Positions 1 through 5,016 of a stretch of 5,016 nucleotides of DNA are shown in pieces. Origin of the DNA: CAVPRW01 sp046727435 [NCBI: bacterium] (lineage in GTDB: Bacteria; Tectomicrobia; Entotheonellia; J063). Position numbers and translations under genes: made by a program. Numbering within the stretch: the first letter of the stretch is position 1; every line of letters begins with the position of its first letter. The DNA is taken from NCBI GenBank assembly GCA_046727435.1, contig JBKPCR010000071.1, forward strand, positions 1-5,016. Reading direction: 5' to 3'. The notes under the pieces were generated by a model. It searched no databases. It saw nothing but the letters and a program-made list of their open reading frames with translations, and had not been told where the DNA came from.

Positions 1-53
1 CTGTGATGACCCGTCGAGGAGTGGCCATATAGCTGTAGGAGAGGATTTCGGGT

Positions 54-69
54 TGGCACTGCTGGTGCG
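54..69 (+). promoter_or_regulatory. candidate sigma-54 (RpoN) -24/-12 promoter
   Basis: The bases TGGCAC at 54-59, a 5-base spacer, then GTGCG at 65-69 match the sigma-54 consensus TGGCAC-N5-TTGCA/T. The -24 element is exact, and the diagnostic GG (55-56) and GC (67-68) are exactly 12 bases apart. Transcription would start near position 80, leaving a leader of roughly 77 bases before the ATG at 157. No sigma-70 pair with sensible spacing was seen here. Sigma-54 promoters need an upstream activator; only 53 bases upstream are visible and no activator site was recognised. The promoter call rests on sequence match alone. Confidence 0.5.
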
Positions 70-79
70 GCAATCTCCT

Positions 80-120
80 CTAAGGATACGGGGGCAACCC
101 AGTCATTGCCCTAAGGTACG
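80..120 (+). repeat. leader hairpin flanked by a short direct repeat
   Basis: A perfect 6-bp stem, GGGCAA (92-97) with TTGCCC (106-111), encloses an 8-base loop. It is bracketed by near-identical copies CTAAGGATACG (80-90) and CTAAGGTACG (111-120), which differ by one inserted A. If the sigma-54 promoter is real, this lies at the start of the transcript. It matches no riboswitch class I can name; it could be an operator, an RNA leader element or chance. Confidence 0.3.
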
Positions 121-142
121 TGGAAAACACCTGCAGAAACAC

Positions 143-149
143 GGGAGGA
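143..149 (+). promoter_or_regulatory. ribosome binding site of the aminotransferase gene
   Basis: GGGAGGA lies 7 bases upstream of the ATG at 157. This is a strong Shine-Dalgarno site at normal spacing and is the reason for choosing this start. It indicates that translation initiation was still intact when the coding part decayed. Confidence 0.75.
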
Positions 150-156
150 TAGAGGG

Positions 157-984
157 ATGTGGCTGAGCGAAGTTTTCCGCAGATGGATGGCGTGCCTCGG
201 CGTGAGCTCGACGGGAGTGCGTCAGCCCGAATGGGGGGATGGATGGGTTCTACTGGGACTGTTACTCGGTGCCGTCCTGGCAGTGTTCGCCGGTAGGAAA
301 CTCGCCGCAGCCTTAGTGACCCTGCGGGCTATGGCATGGACGCCGACGTTGGCGCGACGATTGTCGAAATGGGTGAGATCGCGTGCCTATTCAGATGAGG
401 AGTTCTTTCAGGCTGATGGAGCTGAAGGGCACTGGATTGAGCACCGCAAAAAAGCCATCGATCGTTTAGCCGTCTTATTTCAGGCACGGTATGCGAAATC
501 TATTGCCTGGGGGAATGAGATCCGTGAAAGCTTCTCTGACTTGCGCTTTACCGATGCTAATCGGGTGCCTTTGCCCTTCGTGCGCTTGATGCGGGAAAAA
601 TTCAACTTGTGCTCGGTGGTCACGGCGTCGGACGGTCCCAAATTACGTGATCTCGACGACCACTGGACGCTGGACGTCAGCGGCTCGTATGGCGTCAATG
701 TGGCGGGATTTGAATGCTACAAGGAATGGATACAAAAGGGCTGGGAGCGGGTGAAGGAACTGGGGCCGGTGCTCGGACCCCTGCATCCGGTGGTGGCCGA
801 CAACATTGCTTTGCTCAAATACATTTCAAAAAAGGATGAAGTGTCGTTTCACATGAGTGGCACCGAAGCTGTCATGGCTGCAGTGCGCCTAGCACGTTTT
901 AATACTCGCAAAAAGTTGATCGTCTGTTTTTCAGGTTCCTATCACGGATGGTGGGACGAGGGTGCAGCCCGGCCTGGGGAGTGA
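157..984 (+). pseudogene. fragment 1: membrane anchor and N-terminal half of the aminotransferase
   Basis: This frame-1 piece has 275 codons before TGA. A hydrophobic segment at residues 30-45 (WVLLGLLLGAVLAVFA), followed by basic residues R47 K48, suggests a single N-terminal membrane anchor. Recognisable aminotransferase sequence follows: GSYGVNV, GPVLGPLHP, the phosphate-binding HMSGTEAVMAAVRLAR (from residue 232) and YHGWWD (262-267). Tyr262-His263 is the class III motif that stacks on the PLP ring. After Asp267 (955-957) the frame is lost and the last eight residues, EGAARPGE, are out-of-frame translation. The catalytic lysine and aspartate lie in the next piece, so this fragment cannot be an active enzyme. 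Confidence 0.75.
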
Positions 985-2167
985 GCGCGACCTCAGCGAT
1001 TGTCTGACCTTAAAGGACTTACACCCGGCCTCGCTGGAGGTCATTCGCTGGCGGGCGCGGGAGATTGCGGCCGTTCTCGTCAACCCCGTGCAAGCGTTCC
1101 ATCCCAATTTGCCGCCCCCTAGTGATGCAGTGCTGTTCACCAGCGGCATACGGAAAGCGCAGGATTCGACTTCGGCATATGCCCAGTGGCTGCACCAATT
1201 GCGGGAGGTGTGCCGGGCGTGCGAGATCCCGCTGATCTTCGACGAAGTATACTCTAGCTTTCGCCTCGCACCAGGTGGGGCATAGGCGTATTTTGGGGTA
1301 GAGGCTGATATCGTCGTCTATGGCAAAACGGTGGCAGGCGGCATGCCCATTGGCGTGGTGTGCGTCAAGAAAGCGCTCATGCGGCGTTTCGATCCGGAGC
1401 GTCCCATGCGGGTCGCATACGTGATCGGTACGTTTGCAGCCCACCCAGCGGTCATGGGCTCTATGAACGAATTCCTCAGATGGGTGATGCATCCGGCAAC
1501 GGCCTCGCTGTACGACGAGGCGAACCGCCAGTGTGCGGCCTGGGTGCAGTCGACCAATGAGGACTTGGTTGCACTATCGTTGCCCCTGCGGGTAATGCAG
1601 CTCGGAACGGTGTGGACGGTGCTGTATAAAGAACCCAGCCGCTATAACTGGCTGCTGCAATACTACCTGCGCGCCGAGGGGGTAACGTTAAGTTGGGTCG
1701 GAACGGGCCGGTGTTTGAGCAGCCTGGATTTCAGCCCAGAAGACTATCGTGCCTTGCAGTTGAAGCTAATCAAGGCGGCGCAACAGATGCAGAGTGACGG
1801 CTGGTGGTTAACTGCAGAGGAAAACCCTGGGAGGGATAAGAAAATGCGCCTGCGTCTCTTGTGGGAGATGTTGGGGAATCTTGTGAAGGTTCCAAAACCT
1901 CTGCAAAGCTTTTATGCGGAGATCATGGAGCGCAAAGCAGATGACCATCACGCCTCGCATAGCAATCTCATCAATCAATTCTTTCACATCATTAGTTCCA
2001 GCATGTTCATCTGTTGTTGTTTTCTCGCGTTTTGGGATCTCACAAGGGCGATGTGTATCAGTTTGGCCGCCTTTTTTCTACGGCAATTTGGCCATGCGAT
2101 ACTCGAGCCCCCTGTTATGACAAGGAAAAATCGCTCCTGGGATTTAATACTCGAAATAAGACACTGA
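959..2167 (+). pseudogene. fragment 2: aminotransferase catalytic core and start of the C-terminal membrane domain
   Basis: Frame 2 continues the enzyme with GVQPGLGSERDLSDCLTLKD, then IFDEVYSSF, where Asp362 (1241-1243) would bind the pyridine nitrogen of PLP. An in-frame TAG follows at 1283-1285, then YFGVEADIVVYGKTVAGG with the Schiff-base lysine Lys390 at 1325-1327. Frame 2 stays open across the TAG on both sides, so it is a single interruption. The part after the TAG could start only at an internal codon such as the GTG at 1331, which is downstream of the lysine and has no clear ribosome binding site. From about 1949 the sequence leaves the aminotransferase and enters a hydrophobic domain (HASHSNLINQFFH, then RQFGHAILEP). 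Residues after Pro652 (VMTRKNRSWDLILEIRH) are frameshifted. Confidence 0.7.
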
Positions 2168-2475
2168 TCCTTGCTGGGTACTTTTTAATTCCCGCCGTAC
2201 ACTTGGTTAGTGCCAGTTCATTGACTGTTGCAACTCTCTCAGCCACGATAGCGGCGATTGCTGAACATTGGTTTGTATGGACTGTAGCGGTGATCTTGGG
2301 TCGGGTGGTTTATCTCATTTGGAAGCATAATGTTCGCAGCTCGATGATTTGGTTTGTGAAGGTCATCACCAATCCCTTGACCGATATCATGGCCTATTCC
2401 CCTCGTTACCTTACCGCCTATAAGGCATTTCTGCCGTCACAAATGTTGCTGAGTAAGCTCAGTAGAGAGGCTTGA
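2113..2475 (+). pseudogene. fragment 3: C-terminal multi-helix membrane domain
   Basis: Frame 1 takes over after the C-run and reads CYDKEKSLLGFNTRNKTLI, completing RQFGHAILEPP of the previous piece. It runs 120 codons to TGA at 2473-2475. It contains at least two strongly hydrophobic stretches (ILAGYFLIPAVHLV; WFVWTVAVILGRVVYLIW) and a basic, amphipathic end. With the preceding segment it forms a domain of about 175 residues with the spaced pattern N..xxH...QFGH...E seen in Mpo1/DUF962-like membrane proteins. In yeast Mpo1 these histidines hold iron for fatty-acid alpha-oxidation. The family assignment is from pattern memory and is moderate to weak. The frame is open further upstream, from 2014, but that part overlaps fragment 2 out of frame. 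Confidence 0.55.
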
Positions 2476-2513
2476 GGCAGCCGAAGCGCGGACCACCGTC
2501 TTCATCAATGCCG

Positions 2514-2957
2514 CTGCGATCAGGAACAAACCGAATGAGCCTAGGTTACTTTGGTTATGCCTAGTACCTTGGCAATCGCGATCGGCTCAAGACCGTAGCC
2601 ATTGACAGCGGTTATGCTTGCGTGTCGCCAGGCCCACAAACCGTAGCTGATTCCAGCTATCAACCGCTGTCTCGACCCATTTTCATCTATGTCAAACAAT
2701 CTGCTGCAATGCATCCAGAGGTAAAGGCGTTTACTGATTTTTACCTCGAGCCAGAGAATGCCGGCCTTGTCATGCAGGTCGGTTACGTTCCGTTGCCAAC
2801 GCTCACGCTGCACTCAGCGAGATCCCGATTGAACAGAGGCATGACGGGTTCGGTCTTTGGTGGCATAGGGTCAGTACTTGGCGTTAGCCGGGCGCCTTTG
2901 CACGAGCGGCAGCAGAGAGCTGTCTGCGTGCTGCTTCTGTTCGACAGCTCGCACTGA
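2514..2957 (+). pseudogene. pstS: relic of a PstS-type phosphate-binding protein (C-terminal part only)
   Basis: Frame 3 reads SGTNRMSLGYFGYA, a TAG at 2562-2564, then YLGNRDRLKTVAIDSG, YQPLSRPIFIYV (from 2658), PEVKAFTDFYLE, VGYVPLP (2778-2798) and MTGSVFGG (from 2841). These are the hallmark C-terminal motifs of periplasmic PstS/SphX proteins, which bind phosphate for the PstCAB transporter. The TAG sits where a second Tyr is normal (FGYAYY), so TAC or TAT became TAG. Only about 145 of the usual 320-350 residues remain. The signal peptide and N-terminal phosphate-binding half are absent: only 38 bases separate this from the previous gene's stop. The last residues before TGA (2955-2957) do not resemble a PstS tail, so a further lesion near 2890-2910 is likely. 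The rest of a pst operon does not follow. Confidence 0.75.
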
Positions 2958-2965
2958 TCGAGCTG
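2945..2965 (+). repeat. perfect 7-bp stem-loop at the end of the pstS relic
   Basis: CAGCTCG (2945-2951) pairs perfectly with CGAGCTG (2959-2965) around a 7-base loop that contains the TGA of the pstS frame. No T-tract follows on the plus strand, so it is not a typical intrinsic terminator. It may be a remnant of the terminator of the original gene, or chance. Confidence 0.3.
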
Positions 2966-3456
2966 CCCTGCATCATTCAACCCTGCAGCCCCCTCACTTC
3001 AATTTTCCCCGCATTCCTGGATTATTTCTTCGCTTTTTACCAGTTCTTTACTTCCACGCCTCTTTCCCGTCATCTACCCGCCTTATTTTACTGGTAACGT
3101 GCTTAGGCGCCGGGAGACTCTTCCCTTCCCTTCCTGGACCGCACCATTGCGAACCCAGAGCCTGGGTTCAGATATCCCTCGTGGATACAGCAGAGCTGAG
3201 ACCACAGGGCATAACAACCTCATGGCTTTACGTCTATCTGGCGGCTGTGTGCTGCTGGCGGCTCAGGCATCTTTGGCTCGGTCCGTGAGGTGTGACTATT
3301 CACCCCAATCGAAAGGAGGCTACAAGGCACTGACAGGAAAATGCAGCGCTGGAGACCGTCGTGGGTTCTCCAGTGTGGACCACAAAACGATCCTACTGTT
3401 ATGCCTTCGTCTCGGATTGTGTCGGAGGATTTTACGTCAGGAGAAGAATCAGCACA
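2958..3456. other. non-coding stretch between the pstS relic and the propeller gene
   Basis: About 500 bases hold no gene I can support. Several open frames cross it, but their translations are rich in Cys, Arg, Ser and Leu without recognisable motifs and they lack placed ribosome binding sites. Bases 2991-3090 are about 78 per cent pyrimidine on the plus strand. A 7-bp stem-loop lies at 3151-3169, and an orphan AAAGGAGG at 3312-3319. No convincing sigma-70 or sigma-54 promoter for the downstream gene was found. The region may be more decayed coding DNA beyond recognition. Confidence 0.5.
3151..3169 (+). repeat. perfect 7-bp stem-loop
   Basis: GAACCCA (3151-3157) and TGGGTTC (3163-3169) form a perfect stem around the 5-base loop GAGCC. 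Neither side is followed by a run of T, so a terminator is not supported. It could be a binding palindrome or chance. Confidence 0.3.
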
Positions 3457-3463
3457 GAGGAGG
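3457..3463 (+). promoter_or_regulatory. ribosome binding site of the propeller gene
   Basis: GAGGAGG lies 6 bases before the ATG at 3470. It decides the start: the frame is open upstream to 3296 with in-frame ATGs at 3341 and 3401, but neither has a well-spaced site, and the product from 3470 begins with a plausible export signal. Confidence 0.75.
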
Positions 3464-3469
3464 CTCTCG

Positions 3470-5016
3470 ATGAAAGGGTATGGGATCACCACGACATATC
3501 AGTTTAGACAGGTCAGACAAGGGCTCCGGAGGGTAGCGTGGCGATGGAGCGTCATCATCGTAGCTCTTGTCATGGGGCTAGGCTGTCTGGTGCCCCTGCC
3601 CGCGGACGGCCAGGGGGGTGTGGAACCGACAGCATCTGGAGAGTTACTCCCTACTGGTGTACACATCACGCCCACGGCCGCCGCGGGGGCGATCTTTCAA
3701 CCTTTAAATCCAGATCTTCCCAATAACCCAGATTTTACCGCTGGGCAAGCGGTTGCCACGAGCGTCAGTCCGGATGGAAATACACTCTTGATCCTGACTA
3801 GCGGTTTTAATCGCAACTTTGCCCCCGACGGGAGCTTCCTGCCCCACGAATCTAACGAGTATGTGTTCGTCTACGATATTTCAGGGCATCCACCAGTTAA
3901 GAAGCAGGTGCTACAGGTGCCCAATACTTTCAATGACATCGCCTGGCATCCCAATGGGCGCGAGTTTTATGTTGCCGGCGGCGTCGACGACAACGTCCAT
4001 ATCTTCGAATCGAGTGGAGGCGTCTGGAGTGAGGCAGGCGCACCGATTCCCCTTGGGCACACTGCAGGTGAGGGTTTACAGATCGCGGCCATGGCCGCTG
4101 GGATGGCAGTCAACGCCAGTGGGACGCGGTTACTCGTGGCCAACTTCGAGAACGACTCGGTCAGCGTCGTTGACCTGACGAAGCGCGGCGTGGTAGCCGA
4201 GATCGATCTGCGGCCCGGCAAGGTTGATCCTGCGCTGCAAGGGGTACCCGGCGGCGAGTTTCCGTTTTGGGTGGCAATCAAGGGAGACCAGAAAGCGTAT
4301 GTGTCGAGCCAGCGGGATCGCGAGATCGTTGTGCTCGACCTGAGCACTCCTGCTCCGACGGTCAGCGGTCGCATCCCGGTCCGCGGTCAGCCGAACAAGA
4401 TGATCCTCAATCGTACCCAAACTCATTTGTATGTCGCCAACGATAACAGCGACACGGTAGCTGTCATCGACACAGGCGCCGACCATGTATTGGAAGAGAT
4501 CAGCACCACCGCACCCAAGGTGCTTTTCCCCAATCTCAGAGACTTTAAGGGGAGCAACCCAAACAGCCTGGCGCTCTCAGCCGACGAGCGTACCCTCTTT
4601 GTGACCAACGGCGGCACAAACTCGTTGGCTGTGATTCGTTTATGGCGCTTGGAGGATCAGAAACAGACAGAGGGTGAGGAGGATGAGGAAGAGGAAGAAG
4701 AACACGGACCTAGTCGTGTTATCGGGCTGATTCCCACCGGCTGGTATCCGAATGCGGTCAGTCTCAACAAACAGGGTTCAGTTCTCTATGTCGTGAATGG
4801 AAAAAGCAATGCTGGACCGAACCCTGGTGCCTGCCGCGACACACTTTCCATTGAACCAGGAGCCCTCGACCCATATACCGGGCAAAACTTGTATATGTGG
4901 CAGCTCACCAAAGCCGGCTTCCTCAGCCTGCCAGTGCCATCCGGCCTCGGTCTGGCCAAGCTCACGTGGCAAGTGGCCGAGAACAACAACTTCCCGTCAG
5001 CTGCGGGACACCAAAA
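3470..5016 (+). CDS. exported YncE-like YVTN beta-propeller protein, probably with a phosphoesterase domain beyond the window (3' end cut off)
   Basis: The frame is open for 515 codons to the window edge with no stop. Residues 13-25 are basic (several Arg) and 27-43 hydrophobic (WSVIIVALVMGLGCLVP), giving a Sec-type signal or anchor; Cys39 lacks a good lipobox. Propeller strands recur with the YVTN-type pattern: ATSVSPDGNTLLIL (96-109), NDIAWHPNGREFYVAGG (155-171), GMAVNASGTRLLVANFENDS (211-230), FWVAIKGDQKAYVSS (266-280), PNKMILNRTQTHLYVANDNS (308-327), PNSLALSADERTLFVTNGG (364-382) and PNAVSLNKQGSVLYVVNGKS (427-446). The GKSNAGPNP signature (444-452), then YMWQLTKAGFLSLPVPS and the QVAENNN stretch, are as I remember them from 'YncE/alkaline phosphatase' bifunctional proteins of roughly 800-950 residues, whose metal-dependent phosphoesterase half (PF04185-like) follows. 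It probably acts in the periplasm or at the cell surface. Substrate unknown. An acidic insert lies at 401-411. Unlike its upstream neighbours it shows no lesion. Confidence 0.85.
   Translation, partial: MKGYGITTTYQFRQVRQGLRRVAWRWSVIIVALVMGLGCLVPLPADGQGGVEPTASGELLPTGVHITPTAAAGAIFQPLNPDLPNNPDFTAGQAVATSVSPDGNTLLILTSGFNRNFAPDGSFLPHESNEYVFVYDISGHPPVKKQVLQVPNTFNDIAWHPNGREFYVAGGVDDNVHIFESSGGVWSEAGAPIPLGHTAGEGLQIAAMAAGMAVNASGTRLLVANFENDSVSVVDLTKRGVVAEIDLRPGKVDPALQGVPGGEFPFWVAIKGDQKAYVSSQRDREIVVLDLSTPAPTVSGRIPVRGQPNKMILNRTQTHLYVANDNSDTVAVIDTGADHVLEEISTTAPKVLFPNLRDFKGSNPNSLALSADERTLFVTNGGTNSLAVIRLWRLEDQKQTEGEEDEEEEEEHGPSRVIGLIPTGWYPNAVSLNKQGSVLYVVNGKSNAGPNPGACRDTLSIEPGALDPYTGQNLYMWQLTKAGFLSLPVPSGLGLAKLTWQVAENNNFPSAAGHQ
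4670..4702 (+). repeat. low-complexity purine tract encoding an acidic run
   Basis: Thirty-two of the 33 bases are G or A. They encode EGEEDEEEEEE (residues 401-411 of the propeller protein), placed in the loop between the sixth and seventh recognised propeller strands. Codon-level GAG/GAA repetition suggests growth by slippage. An exposed acidic loop could bind divalent cations, but nothing else in the sequence shows this. Confidence 0.6.

Larger units (their letters stand above)
157..2475 (+). pseudogene. broken membrane-anchored class III aminotransferase fused to an Mpo1/DUF962-like membrane domain
   Basis: This is one ancestral gene of about 772 codons, now in three pieces. The order is a membrane anchor (residues about 30-45), a class III (fold type I) PLP-dependent aminotransferase related to glutamate-1-semialdehyde aminomutase (about 110-590), and a C-terminal hydrophobic domain (about 598-772). 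Lesions: an extra base near 959 (removing one A restores GAC GGG GTG CAG, D-G-V-Q); a TAG at 1283-1285 where CAG (Gln, in GGAQAYFG) is expected; and a missing C in the run 2108-2112 (adding one restores E-P-P-C-Y-D). Family members transfer or shift amino groups using PLP bound to a lysine, here Lys390. The physiological substrate is unknown. A typical aminomutase has about 430 residues, so the anchor and tail are additions. Sequencing error could explain one lesion, less easily three. A decayed neighbour at 2514 favours real pseudogenisation. Confidence 0.8.

Noticed and set aside
2-166. Frame 2 open at the left edge as a possible tail of an upstream gene
   Set aside because: It runs through the promoter candidate, ribosome binding site and start of the next gene, and its translation resembles nothing I recognise.
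1019-1557. Minus-strand frames opposite the aminotransferase core
   Set aside because: The plus strand carries the catalytic aspartate and lysine motifs here; the minus frames are His/Arg-rich shadows.
2541-2813. Minus-strand open frame of 90 codons opposite the pstS relic
   Set aside because: The plus strand carries clear PstS motifs over the same bases; the antisense frame has no motif and no ribosome binding site.
2878-3288. Plus-strand frame of 136 codons across the gap
   Set aside because: Composition rich in Cys, Pro, Arg and Ser reflects the pyrimidine-rich DNA; no recognisable domain, no placed ribosome binding site, and it overlaps the pstS tail.
3099-3473. Plus-strand frame of 124 codons whose TGA overlaps the propeller ATG as ATGA
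   Set aside because: The ATGA overlap looks operon-like and an internal ATG at 3222 opens a vaguely signal-like stretch, but there is no supporting ribosome binding site, no family resemblance and the composition is random-looking.
3572-3588. Possible lipoprotein signal (GLGC, Cys39) in the propeller protein
   Set aside because: Position -3 is Gly rather than a large aliphatic residue, so the lipobox is poor; an ordinary Sec signal or anchor fits as well.
3538-4178. Two short plus-strand frames inside the propeller gene (3538-3726 and 3819-4178)
   Set aside because: The frame from 3470 covers the same bases with repeated propeller motifs; the short frames are out-of-frame shadows.
3967-4617. 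Overlapping minus-strand frames opposite the propeller gene
   Set aside because: They are antisense to well-conserved propeller strands and show no motifs.
1-5016. Mobile element, CRISPR array, tRNA or rRNA
   Set aside because: No transposase motifs, paired terminal inverted repeats, regularly spaced repeats or tRNA cloverleaf were seen on either strand by eye.

Overview
The window looks like bacterial chromosomal DNA of moderate GC content. Genes carry good Shine-Dalgarno sites, and the one intact gene has a Gram-negative-style N-terminal export signal. The genus cannot be fixed from the sequence. All recognisable genes lie on the plus strand.

Bases 1-156 are a leader region with a convincing sigma-54 (-24/-12) promoter candidate, a small hairpin flanked by a short direct repeat, and a strong ribosome binding site. 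Bases 157-2475 are the remains of one long gene. It encoded about 772 residues: an N-terminal membrane anchor, a class III PLP-dependent aminotransferase related to glutamate-1-semialdehyde aminomutase, and a C-terminal multi-helix membrane domain resembling the Mpo1/DUF962 family. Three lesions break it: a +1 frameshift near 959, an in-frame amber codon at 1283-1285 just before the catalytic-lysine region, and a -1 frameshift in a C-run at 2108-2112. Joining frame 1, frame 2 and frame 1 again restores continuous homology-like sequence.

Bases 2514-2957 hold a second relic, the C-terminal part of a PstS-type phosphate-binding protein. It is truncated at the 5' end and also interrupted by an amber codon (2562-2564). 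About 500 bases without a credible gene follow, including a strongly pyrimidine-rich stretch and two small perfect stem-loops.

From 3470 an intact reading frame runs off the window end. It encodes an exported YncE-like YVTN beta-propeller protein of the kind usually fused to a C-terminal alkaline phosphatase/phosphoesterase domain, which would lie past the window. It has an unusual run of acidic residues between two propeller blades.

The picture is an eroding accessory locus (two broken genes side by side) upstream of a well-kept secreted propeller/phosphoesterase gene. No mobile element, CRISPR array, tRNA or rRNA was seen. The most novel item is the reconstructed anchor-aminotransferase-membrane domain fusion.
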